Below, piece after piece: positions 32,118-40,022 of a DNA stretch of 45,399 bases. Origin of the DNA: CAZLYF01 sp964586835 (GTDB lineage Bacteria; Bacillota; Clostridia; Christensenellales; Aristaeellaceae); contig CAZPIC010000017.1 in assembly GCA_964586835.1 (NCBI GenBank), positions 1 to 45,399 on the forward strand. Direction: 5' to 3'. Under the pieces are notes generated by a model that saw only the letters and a program-made list of their open reading frames with translations, was not told where the DNA came from and searched no databases. The translations under genes were made by a program, and so were the position numbers. Position 1 is the first letter of the stretch. Every line of letters begins with the position of its first letter.

Positions 32118-33245
32118 ATGATCGTAGGAACAGTAAGGGAAAGAAAGCAACACGAGTACCGCGTCGGACTTACGCCGGATAATGTGGTGGCCTATTCGGC
32201 CGCAGGCCATACCGTTATCATCGAAAGAGGCGCTGGTGAAGGCTCTGGTTTCATGGATGAAAAGTACGTGGAGTCAGGAGCCCGCATCATGCCTACCATG
32301 GAAGATGTTTACGCCAACGCGGAGTTGATGGTGAAAGTAAAGGAGCCGATGGATGAAGAATACGGATTGCTTCGCCCAGGACTGATCCTTTTTACGTATC
32401 TCCATCTGGCAGCCGACAAAAAACAGGCAGATGCGCTGGCGCAGCAGCATACCCGAGCCGTCGCTTACGAGACAATTGAAGAAAACGGCACGTTGCCATG
32501 CCTAAGGCCCATGAGCGAAATTGCCGGACGGCTGAGCATTCAGGAGGGCGCCAAGTATATAGAAAAATCGTACGGGGGGCGCGGGATATTGCTTGGTGGC
32601 GTGCCAGGCGTTGAGCGGGGAAAGGTTGTCATCATTGGTGGAGGTATAGCCGGATCCTATGCGGCAAAAGCATCCGTCGGCATGGGCGCGGAAGTGACGA
32701 TCCTTGATATTAACCTGGAAAGACTCCAGTACCTGGATGATATTTTCGGCGCAGGCATCACAACGCTCTATTCCTCTGAGAGAAATATTATCCGTGCCTT
32801 GTCCAGAGCAGACCTCGTGATAGGCACAGTTCTTGTGCCAGGCGGACCAACGCCCAAGCTAGTGCGCCGTGAACATTTAAAATACATGAAACAGGGTTCG
32901 GTCATCGTGGACGTAGCCATTGACCAGGGTGGCTGTTTTGAGACTTCCCGTGTGACCTATCACGATGACCCCGTGTTTATTGAGGAAGGTGTCGTTCACT
33001 ATTGCGTGGGCAATATGCCGGGTGCCGTACCGAGGACATCGACCGTTGCGCTGACCAACGCTACATTGCGCTACGGGCTTATGATTGCTAACATGGGCCT
33101 TGAAGAGGCTGCCATGAAAAGCAGAGCCATCGCCACCGGTGTGAATTTCTATGATGGCAAATGCACCAACGCCAATGTCGCGAAAGCGCTGAACATGAAG
33201 TACTATACACTGGAAGAAGCGGTAAGCGCAGCAAGCTGCGCGTGA
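32118..33245 (+). CDS. ald: Alanine dehydrogenase
   Basis: A 375-residue NAD-dependent enzyme that interconverts L-alanine and pyruvate plus ammonia. Visible motifs are KVKEP with the substrate Lys, TYLHLAAD with the catalytic His, the dinucleotide fold IIGGGIAGSYAAK (about 172-184), IDQGGCFETSR and NMPGAVPRTSTVAL. ATG 32118 has GGAGG 9 bases upstream; the frame extends 16 codons further. TATACT at 32075-32080 could be a -10 box but its -35 is weak. The last residues (SAASCA) and the TGA stop come from the first hairpin module of array C, so the original C-terminus seems to have been replaced. Confidence 0.95.
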   Translation: MIVGTVRERKQHEYRVGLTPDNVVAYSAAGHTVIIERGAGEGSGFMDEKYVESGARIMPTMEDVYANAELMVKVKEPMDEEYGLLRPGLILFTYLHLAADKKQADALAQQHTRAVAYETIEENGTLPCLRPMSEIAGRLSIQEGAKYIEKSYGGRGILLGGVPGVERGKVVIIGGGIAGSYAAKASVGMGAEVTILDINLERLQYLDDIFGAGITTLYSSERNIIRALSRADLVIGTVLVPGGPTPKLVRREHLKYMKQGSVIVDVAIDQGGCFETSRVTYHDDPVFIEEGVVHYCVGNMPGAVPRTSTVALTNATLRYGLMIANMGLEEAAMKSRAIATGVNFYDGKCTNANVAKALNMKYYTLEEAVSAASCA

Positions 33246-33435
33246 AAAGGCAATGCGTGGCTGTGGCCACGCGTGAAGAGCAACGCGCTACGCGACGTTG
33301 CGTGAAGAGGCTGCTTCGCAGCCGTGAAGAAGTAGGGGTTTGGCGCGGTTGTGACCGCGCGTGAAGCAGCGGCTACGCCGCCGTGAAGAGCGCCTGCGGG
33401 CGCGAAAAGAAACCTTAAGCGCGGCGCAGCCGCGC
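33225..33435 (+). repeat. Hairpin-module array C (plus orientation)
   Basis: Starts inside the last codons of ald (AGCGCAGCAAGCTGCGCGT) and continues with GCGTGGCTGTGGCCACGC, CAACGC…GACGTTG, GGCTGCTTCGCAGCC, GCGCGGTTGTGACCGCGC, GGCGGC-type and GCGCC-type modules joined by GTGAAGAG. It runs in the direction of ald. Confidence 0.85.
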
Positions 33436-33454
33436 ATAGGTCACAGCCGTGCGC

Positions 33455-33515
33455 TGGTCTCTGTTTCTCTACCCGTTTCCCTGTGTTTTTATGGCTGAAC
33501 CGCAGATAATTTCCG
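33455..33515. repeat. Conserved spacer between facing arrays (copy 1)
   Basis: About 60 bases between arrays C and C'. CTGTTTCTCTAC, CGTTTC, CTGTG and GAACCGCAGAT are shared in order with 39964-40022, the spacer between arrays F and F'. Roughly four bases in five agree by eye. Confidence 0.7.
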
Positions 33516-33760
33516 TGCAGCGCGCTCGCTCGTCGCGTTTATGCCTCTTCTCCGCGCCCGCAGGCGCTTTTCACGCAGTGCGCAGCACTGCTCTTCACGT
33601 AGTGCGGAGCACTACTCTTCACGCAACGCGGAGCGTTGCTCTTNNNNNNNNNNNNNNNNNNNNNNNNNNNNNNNNNNNNNNNNNNNNNNNNNNNNNNNNN
33701 NNNNNNNNNNNNNNNNNNNNNNNNNNNNNNNNNNNNNNNNNNNCCGCCCGCTGCGCTAGG
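33516..33760 (-). repeat. Hairpin-module array C' (minus orientation), interrupted by the assembly gap
   Basis: CGCGCCCGCAGGCGC, GCAGTGCGCAGCACTGC, GTAGTGCGGAGCACTAC and GCAACGCGGAGCGTTGC modules with TTTTCAC/CTCTTCAC linkers, then 100 N, then the end of a GCGCAGCG-type module (CCGCCCGCTGCGC). The same module order is found in array F'. No minus-strand gene is visible upstream of it, but one could be lost in the gap. Confidence 0.8.
33644..33743. other. Assembly gap (100 N)
   Basis: Exactly 100 N, the usual placeholder for a scaffold gap of unknown size. It lies within a hairpin array, where short reads would collapse. The distance across it, and the adjacency of ald and the nucleotide-sugar dehydrogenase, should be treated as provisional. 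Confidence 0.97.
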
Positions 33761-33850
33761 GAACTGTCTTGGCGCTTCTGTTGCAAACAGGCTTTGGCAG
33801 CGCCATAATGCCCTTAGTATTTCGTGTAAGGTTGGTTCAGGGAGGGCAAT

Positions 33851-35179
33851 ATGAGTGGGAAGGTTTTCGCAGGGCTTTACCCAGGGCTGTTGAATGGAAC
33901 AGAGTCCCTGGCTGTCATTGGCTTGGGTTACGTGGGCATGCCCCTTGCCGTAGCCTTTGCCAGGCACGTGAAGGTGGTTGGCTTTGATATCAACAGGGAA
34001 AAGGTTGAGATGTACCGGTCCGGCGTGGACCCCACGCTGGAGGTGGGGGATGAGGCCATCCGTGAAACGACTGTCCAATTTACCTGTGACGAGCAGGATT
34101 TGCGTGGGGCCAGGCTTCATATCATTGCTGTGCCCACACCCATTAACCATGACAAGACGCCCAACCTGGCGCCTATTGTGGGCGCATCTCAGACGCTGGG
34201 GCGTAACCTGAGCAGCGGATCCATCGTGATCTATGAATCCACTGTTTACCCCGGTGTCACAGAGGACCTCTGCGTGCCCATCCTGGAAAAGGAATCGGGC
34301 CTTCAGTGTGGCGTTGATTTTAAAGTGGGGTACAGCCCGGAACGCATCAACCCAGGCGACCGGGTGAACCGACTGGAGAACATCATCAAGATCGTTAGCG
34401 GTATGGACAGGGAATCCCTTGAGACCATCCAGAAGGTGTACGATCTGGTGATAGAGGCGGGGACCTTCCCCGTCTCCACCATCAAGACAGCGGAAGCAGT
34501 GAAGGTGGTGGAAAATAGTCAGCGAGACATCAACATCGCATTTATGAATGAGTTGGCCATGGTGTTTGACCGGATGGGCATAGACACCGCAGAGGTGGTG
34601 GATGGCATGAACACCAAGTGGAACGCGCTGGGCTTCAGGCCGGGGCTGGTGGGCGGCCACTGCATTGGCGTGGACCCCTACTACTTCATTTATGAGGCCG
34701 AAAAACTGGGGTACCACAGCCAAATCATTCTATCCGGACGCAAGATCAATGATGGCATGGGCGCCTTTGTGGCAGACGCGGCCATCCGGCAAATGATCCT
34801 GGCAGGCAAGACTGTCAAAGGCGCGAAGGTGATTATCCTGGGAGTGACCTTCAAAGAGAACTGCCCCGACACCCGCAACAGCAAGGTGGTAGATATCATC
34901 CGTCGCCTGGAAGAGTTTGGCATCACACCCATAGTAGTGGATCCCCAGGCAGAGGCTGCCGAAGCGAAGGAAGAATACGGCATAGACCTGACACCCTTGG
35001 ATTCCATACAGGGCGCTGACTGCGTTATCCTGGCTGTCGCACATGACGACTTCAAGGCGCTGACCATGGACAGAATCGACGCGCTGTACAACGGCACCGA
35101 GAAAGTGATGATCGACGTGAAGAGTATCCTGGATAAGAGTGAGCTGGAACGCCGGGGGTATAGATGGTGGAGGCTTTAG
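33851..35179 (+). CDS. Nucleotide-sugar dehydrogenase (WbpA/TviB type)
   Basis: A 442-residue UDP-sugar 6-dehydrogenase that oxidises C6 of a UDP-(N-acetyl)hexosamine to the uronic acid with two NAD+. The Rossmann motif VIGLGYVGMP is at about 22-31, YESTVYPGVTED and GYSPERINPGD follow, and the catalytic Cys is in GLVGGHCIGVDPYY (about 258-271). This last form, rather than the UDP-glucose dehydrogenase form, points to the UDP-GlcNAc/GalNAc/ManNAc group used for capsule and O-antigen. ATG 33851 follows AGGGAGGG. Hairpin array D begins at the stop codon. It fits with the capsule regulatory genes at 40580-43855. Confidence 0.9.
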   Translation: MSGKVFAGLYPGLLNGTESLAVIGLGYVGMPLAVAFARHVKVVGFDINREKVEMYRSGVDPTLEVGDEAIRETTVQFTCDEQDLRGARLHIIAVPTPINHDKTPNLAPIVGASQTLGRNLSSGSIVIYESTVYPGVTEDLCVPILEKESGLQCGVDFKVGYSPERINPGDRVNRLENIIKIVSGMDRESLETIQKVYDLVIEAGTFPVSTIKTAEAVKVVENSQRDINIAFMNELAMVFDRMGIDTAEVVDGMNTKWNALGFRPGLVGGHCIGVDPYYFIYEAEKLGYHSQIILSGRKINDGMGAFVADAAIRQMILAGKTVKGAKVIILGVTFKENCPDTRNSKVVDIIRRLEEFGITPIVVDPQAEAAEAKEEYGIDLTPLDSIQGADCVILAVAHDDFKALTMDRIDALYNGTEKVMIDVKSILDKSELERRGYRWWRL

Positions 35180-35250
35180 CGCGGGAAGCGCAGCGGGCGA
35201 GTGCGCTGCGCGTGAAGAGCCTATGCGTGGCCACAGCCACGCATAGGCCT
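35177..35250 (+). repeat. Hairpin-module array D (plus orientation)
   Basis: A short array of two to three modules starting at the dehydrogenase stop: AGCGCAGCGGGCGAGTGCGCTGCGC, GTGAAGAG, then GCGTGGCCACAGCCACGC. The next gene's ribosome site follows 12 bases later. Confidence 0.8.
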
Positions 35251-35271
35251 GTATGGACAGGAGAACCAGCT

Positions 35272-38200
35272 GTGATAAGTAAGCCGCCCCTCCGTATGAT
35301 CGTGCTTTATGCTGTCACGCTGCTATGCCTGTGTCTGATGCTGCCGGGTAGCGCGGAAACGGTACAGAGATACCGAAAGGGAAAACTGGTAAAGGAAACC
35401 TGGGTAGACGCGGATGGGAATCCTACGATCAACGACAGGGGCTTCAGTTATTATGTGCGCACGCTCAATTCTGCCAGCCATCCTGTAGACATCAGTTACT
35501 ATGACACAGACGGAAATCTGGTCAACAATAGCGATGGATATGCGACCCTGAAGACGAAGTATAGTGGGAATGTGCGTGAGCTGGAACACAGCTATTACGA
35601 CAAGGATGGAAAGCCGGTGGTGCCGCCCGGGATAGGCTATCACCGGCTTTTGTATACCTTCAAGGGTAAAACGCTCATCATGGAGGAGTACTTTGGCGCC
35701 GATGGCCAGCATATTGTCCCCGAGGGGCTTTATGCCAGGAGGGTGGACAGCTATAACAGCCGGCTCATCCTTGAAAAGCGTGAGTACTATGACGAGAAGG
35801 GAGCGTACATGCTGGGCGACGAAGGTTATGCCCGGATGGAACGGGATCAGCTAACTTCAAAAACACTGCGCAACGAGCGCTTTTTCGATGCGGATGGCAA
35901 TCCGGTTGTCGCTGCGGTGGGGTACGCCGCCCTGGAGAATATTTATGACGCCAATGGATGGTTGTTGCTTTCCTCTGCATACTATGACGCGGAAGGGGAA
36001 TTGAAGCTCCAGGATGAGATGGGGTACGCGAAGGCGGTTTTTACCCGCTACTCCGACAACAAGGTCAAAACCGTCTTCTTTTACGGCGAGGACGGGGAGC
36101 CTCTCAGACAGGAGGAAGGGTATGTCGGCTTAGCGTACACTTATACAGGAAAAGACCTGGTGAAAAGCCTTGTCTATCTATCGGCGGAGGAGACCCCTTT
36201 TGTCCTGGAAAAAGGCTATGCCCAGATCGTGTATACTTATTCGGGTGGCCGGGTGATCCGCGAGGAATACCTGGACGCGGAGGGGAAACGCGTCATGATC
36301 GCAGATGGCTATGCCTCCCTAAGGCGAAAGTACGACACAGACGGAAACCTGATCGCTGAGAGCTACTTTGACACGGAGAACGAGCCGCTGTTTGTCGAGG
36401 AAAAGGGCTTTGCAGGGTTTCAGCGCGCGTATGACGGGAAGAAACGGCTGATCATGGAGAGATATGAGGACGAGAAAAACAAGCCTGTCGTGGTGGAGAC
36501 CGGCTATGCCTCGTTCAGGCGAAGGTATGATACAGACGGGAATATAACGCGCGAAGCCTATTATGGCGCGGATGGCGCGCCTGTGACAGCCGCAGAGGGA
36601 TACGCTGCCTTTACCAGGAAGTATCTGGACTGGATGCGTGTGACCCAGGAGGCCTACTATGACGAGGAAGGCGAATTGGTCCTTCTTGAGGCTGGGTACG
36701 CAATGATCCGCAGACAATTCGACCAGCAGGGAAACCTTACCCGAACCGCATGGTATGGTCCGGATGGCAATCTTTGCCTGCAGCAGTCAGGCTATGCAGC
36801 CATTGAGCGTGAATATGACAGCAGCCACCGAATTATCCGGGAAACCTATCTGGGAGAAGACAATCAGCTGTTGCTTCAGGCTTCAGGGATAGCAGGCTGG
36901 ACGCGGGAGTATACAAAAGAGGGATACGTTAGCTGCGAAACCACCCTGGATGCACAAGGCAAGCCGGTGCTGAGTGCCAAGGGCTACGCGGCGGTGCGCA
37001 AGGAGTACTGGGATGCGAGTCATCTGACCCTGGAGGCCTATGAGGGCGAGGACGGGGAGCCGATCCTGCTGCCTGAAGGCTACGCGATGATTCGCAGGGA
37101 GTTTGATAGGCAGGGGAATGCGGTTCGGACGGCTTGGTATGGGGCGGAGGGAGAACTTCTGCCCCAGAAGGCGGGCTATGCTGTGTTGCTTCGCGGGTAT
37201 GACTGGGATGGCCGGGTGGTCCGGGAGGCCTACCTGGGCGAGGACGGACAGCCCATGATGCTGCCAGCTGGCTATGCGAGCCTGAAACGCGATTACGATG
37301 ACAGGGGGTTTGTAAGCGCGGAGGCCTATTTTGGCGTGACGGGAGAGCCGACACTGAATGCCAAGGGCTATGCGGCGGTGAGAAAGACGTATTTAGATGC
37401 GAAACAGGTGACACTGGAGGCCTACCTGGGCGTGGACGCAAAGCCCATCCTGCTCCCTGAAGCTTACGCGATCATCCGCCGGGAATTTGACAAGCAGGGG
37501 AATGCCATCCGGACATCCTGGCATGGAGCAGACAACCGACTATTAGCGCGGAAGGCAGGCTATGCGGTGCTGCTGCGTGAGTATGACAGCGACAAACGGG
37601 CTGTGCGGGAGGCTTACCTGGGCGAGGACGGACAGCCCATGATGCTGCCAGCAGGCTACGCAAGCCTGAAACGGGAATACAATGCTGAGGGGCTTGTGGG
37701 GTATGAGACCTACTTTGATTTGGCGGGGCAACCCGTGCTCAACGCTAAGGGTTTTGCAGCGGTGCGCAAGGAGTACTGGGATGCGAAGCGCCTGACGCTG
37801 GAGGCCTATGAGGGCGAGGACGGGGAGCCGATCCTGTTGTCCGGAGGCTATGCGGCGATCCGCCGGGACTTTGACGAGCAGGGGAACGCCGTCCGAACAG
37901 CTTGGTACGGGACAGACGGCAGACTGCTATCCCAGAAGGCGGGCTATGCTGTGCTGGTAAAGACCTATGACTCAGATCGCAGGTCCGTCCTGGAAAGCTA
38001 CTTGGATGAACAGGAGAAACCTGTGCGGGTATCCAAGGGATACAATGCCATGTTGCGTGAGTATACAGAGGAAGGGTACATTGCTCGCGAAGCGTATTTC
38101 GACGCGGATGGGAAGCCCGTTCGCAATGCCAGTGGATACGCTGCAGTGCGCAAAGAGTATAGGGACGCGAAACACATCACGCTGGAAGCGTATGAGGATG

Positions 38201-38298
38201 AAAATGGCAACCCGGCGTTGCTGGCAGAAGGTTATGCGACTATCCGCCGGGAGTTCGACGCCGAGGGCAATGAAGTGAGCGTGGTGTTTACGGATTAG
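35272..38298 (+). CDS. Secreted protein of thirty 32-residue tandem repeats
   Basis: A 1008-residue protein. A signal peptide (MISKPPLRMIVLYAVTLL, then CLCLMLPGSA) is followed by about 30 tandem repeats of 32 residues, each like 'EAYxGxDGxPxLxxxGYAxxRRxYDxxGxxxR'. From about the 14th repeat they fall into a four-unit super-repeat of 128 residues: units 14/18/22/26, 15/19/23/27, 16/20/24/28 and 17/21/25/29 resemble one another best (for example TAWYG units and KGYAAVRKEYWDA units). I do not recognise a named family; it recalls YD/MORN-like surface repeats. The start is GTG 35272 with AGGAGA 8 bases upstream; the longer frame reads back through array D. No sorting signal or membrane anchor is seen at the C-terminus. 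It lies between capsule-related genes, so a surface role is inferred. Confidence 0.8.
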   Translation: MISKPPLRMIVLYAVTLLCLCLMLPGSAETVQRYRKGKLVKETWVDADGNPTINDRGFSYYVRTLNSASHPVDISYYDTDGNLVNNSDGYATLKTKYSGNVRELEHSYYDKDGKPVVPPGIGYHRLLYTFKGKTLIMEEYFGADGQHIVPEGLYARRVDSYNSRLILEKREYYDEKGAYMLGDEGYARMERDQLTSKTLRNERFFDADGNPVVAAVGYAALENIYDANGWLLLSSAYYDAEGELKLQDEMGYAKAVFTRYSDNKVKTVFFYGEDGEPLRQEEGYVGLAYTYTGKDLVKSLVYLSAEETPFVLEKGYAQIVYTYSGGRVIREEYLDAEGKRVMIADGYASLRRKYDTDGNLIAESYFDTENEPLFVEEKGFAGFQRAYDGKKRLIMERYEDEKNKPVVVETGYASFRRRYDTDGNITREAYYGADGAPVTAAEGYAAFTRKYLDWMRVTQEAYYDEEGELVLLEAGYAMIRRQFDQQGNLTRTAWYGPDGNLCLQQSGYAAIEREYDSSHRIIRETYLGEDNQLLLQASGIAGWTREYTKEGYVSCETTLDAQGKPVLSAKGYAAVRKEYWDASHLTLEAYEGEDGEPILLPEGYAMIRREFDRQGNAVRTAWYGAEGELLPQKAGYAVLLRGYDWDGRVVREAYLGEDGQPMMLPAGYASLKRDYDDRGFVSAEAYFGVTGEPTLNAKGYAAVRKTYLDAKQVTLEAYLGVDAKPILLPEAYAIIRREFDKQGNAIRTSWHGADNRLLARKAGYAVLLREYDSDKRAVREAYLGEDGQPMMLPAGYASLKREYNAEGLVGYETYFDLAGQPVLNAKGFAAVRKEYWDAKRLTLEAYEGEDGEPILLSGGYAAIRRDFDEQGNAVRTAWYGTDGRLLSQKAGYAVLVKTYDSDRRSVLESYLDEQEKPVRVSKGYNAMLREYTEEGYIAREAYFDADGKPVRNASGYAAVRKEYRDAKHITLEAYEDENGNPALLAEGYATIRREFDAEGNEVSVVFTD

Positions 38299-38815
38299 CA
38301 CCGGAGGCGCAGTGCACCTCCGGTGCGTGAAGAGCCAATGCGCGGTTGTGACCGCGCGTGAAGAACAACGTGCTACGCGACGTTGCGTAAAGAGCAGCAC
38401 TACGTGCTGCGTGAAGAGCACCCTTCGGGTGCGTGAAGAAGTAGGGGTTTAAGCGCAGCGATGCGTGGCTGTGGCCACGCGTGAAGAGCCTTAAGCACAG
38501 CGACTGTGTACGCTGTGCGTGAAGAGCAACGCTTTGCGTTGCGTAAAGAGACTGCTTCGCAGTCGTGAAGAGCAGTGCTGTGCACTGCGTGAAAAGCGCC
38601 TGTGGGCGCGGAGAAAAGGCATAGCACGGTTGTGGCCACGCGTGAAGAGCAGCACTCTGTGCTGCGTGAAGCAGCGGCTACGCCGCCGTGAAGAGCACCT
38701 GTGGGCGCGGAGAAAAGGCATAGCGCGGTTGTGACCGCGCGTGAAGAGCGCCTGTGGGCGCGGAAAGAAGCCTTATGCGCAGTGAGCGTGTGCGCTGCGC
38801 GTGAAGAAGTTGGGG
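38298..38815 (+). repeat. Hairpin-module array E (plus orientation), the longest
   Basis: Starts at the stop of the repeat-protein gene with a 10-bp hairpin GCACCGGAGG/CCTCCGGTGC (38298-38325), which may terminate transcription in part. About eighteen modules follow, including GCGCGGTTGTGACCGCGC (twice), GCAGCACTACGTGCTGC, CACCCTTCGGGTG, CACAGCG…CGCTGTG, GCAACGCTTTGCGTTGC, ACTGCTTCGCAGT, GCAGTGCTGTGCACTGC and GCGCCTGTGGGCGC. Linkers are GTGAAGAG, GTAAAGAG, GTGAAAAG. It runs in the direction of the gene before it. Confidence 0.88.
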
Positions 38816-38880
38816 TTAGCGCGGATGGGGTCGCGCTTTGTGTAAGGAAGCGCCTTGCGGGAACATGGGCGGAGGTGGGT

Positions 38881-39858
38881 ATGTTCACTCCCATTGAAAG
38901 AGTCCATTGTGATATTCCTGGCGTAAATATGTACATGAAGCGCGAGGATTTGCTTCCATTTTCCTTTGGAGGCAACAAGCTGCGCATCGCGCAGGAGTTT
39001 TTCACGGATATGGAGGCGAAAGGGAAGAACTGTGTGATCGGGCGAGGAAACCCCAGGTCCAACCTGTGCAGGATCTTAGCAGCCATGGCCGCGCAACGAA
39101 ATATCCCCTGCCATATCGTTTCGCCCCGCGATGACGATGGCACGTGGACTGAAACCAACAACAGCTATCTGGCGCGCATGGCGGGTGCGGTGTATCACGT
39201 ATGTAAGGAAGAAGAGGTGCCCGATACGGTCCGCAGCGTCCTGGATGGATGCGAGGCTGAAGGCTTGTCGCCCTATCATCTCTTTGGAGACGCTTCCGGC
39301 CGGGGAAACGAGGCCGTGCCCGTGAGGGCGTATGTGAAGGTTTATAAGGAAATAGAGATTCAGTCAAAGGCACTGAAACTCACATTTGATTGCATTAGCC
39401 ATGCTAGCGGGAACGGCATGACCCTTGCAGGTTTGCTGGCAGGACAGGCTTTGTGTGAGGGCAAGGAATATATTTTGGGCGTGTCCATCGCCTACCAGCA
39501 ACAGGAGCATGTCCAGATGATTCACAGGTACCTCAAGGCTTACTTCGAGGACGATCGCCAGGAGACCTGCCCGAACGTGGAGATCCGCATTACAGACCAA
39601 TACCTGGCAGGCGGTTATGCGCGTCATTCGGACGAAATCCGGAACACCATCCGCACCGTATACACAAAAGATGGGATTGCCCTGGACCCAATCTATACGG
39701 GAAAAGCATATGCAGGGCTGCTAAACGAGCTAAAACAAGAGCCAGGACGCTTCAGGAACGTGTTGTTCATCCATACGGGTGGAGCGCCGCTATTTTTCGA
39801 TGAACTCAGCGCCTGGGACGTGGATGTGCCAGCGACACAGATGCCCCTGGACGCATGA
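38881..39858 (+). CDS. PLP-dependent enzyme of the ACC deaminase/D-cysteine desulfhydrase family
   Basis: A 325-residue fold-type II PLP enzyme. KREDLLPFSFGGNKLR (about 20-35) contains the PLP lysine in the GGNK motif typical of this group, and HASGNGMTLAGLLAG (about 176-190) is the phosphate-binding loop. A late HTGGAPLFFD matches the family's C-terminal block. Reported activities include 1-aminocyclopropane-1-carboxylate deaminase and D-cysteine desulfhydrase; the substrate here is unknown. ATG 38881 follows GGCGGAGGTGGG; the open frame upstream to 38701 is array E. The Asn/Asp/Ser/Arg-rich positions around 57-75 (GRGNPRSNLCRI) differ from the common family pattern, so the substrate may differ too. 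Confidence 0.85.
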   Translation: MFTPIERVHCDIPGVNMYMKREDLLPFSFGGNKLRIAQEFFTDMEAKGKNCVIGRGNPRSNLCRILAAMAAQRNIPCHIVSPRDDDGTWTETNNSYLARMAGAVYHVCKEEEVPDTVRSVLDGCEAEGLSPYHLFGDASGRGNEAVPVRAYVKVYKEIEIQSKALKLTFDCISHASGNGMTLAGLLAGQALCEGKEYILGVSIAYQQQEHVQMIHRYLKAYFEDDRQETCPNVEIRITDQYLAGGYARHSDEIRNTIRTVYTKDGIALDPIYTGKAYAGLLNELKQEPGRFRNVLFIHTGGAPLFFDELSAWDVDVPATQMPLDA

Positions 39859-39945
39859 CACAGAATGTGCAGCAGTGGCTGCACGTGAAGAGCGCCCTTT
39901 GGCCGCGTGAAGAGCAGTGCTTTGCACTGCGTAAAGCATAGGGGA
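39858..39945 (+). repeat. Hairpin-module array F (plus orientation)
   Basis: A short array right after the PLP-enzyme stop: GCAGTGGCTGCACGTGAAGAG, a GCGCCC…GGCCGC module and GCAGTGCTTTGCACTGC, then GTAAAG. It runs in the direction of the gene before it and faces array F'. Confidence 0.8.
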
Positions 39946-39963
39946 TACGGAGCTAACAAGAGG

Positions 39964-40022
39964 TCGGTCGCTGTTTCTCTACTCGTTTCGCTGTGCTTTC
40001 ATAACCGAACCGCAGATGCTTC
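39964..40022. repeat. Conserved spacer between facing arrays (copy 2)
   Basis: Matches 33455-33515, between arrays C and C'. CTGTTTCTCTAC, CGTTTC, CTGTG and GAACCGCAGAT occur in the same order and spacing. Confidence 0.7.

Noticed and set aside
33539..34723. A 394-codon minus-strand frame
   Set aside because: It runs antisense through the nucleotide-sugar dehydrogenase and through the N gap; the plus-strand gene has clear motifs.
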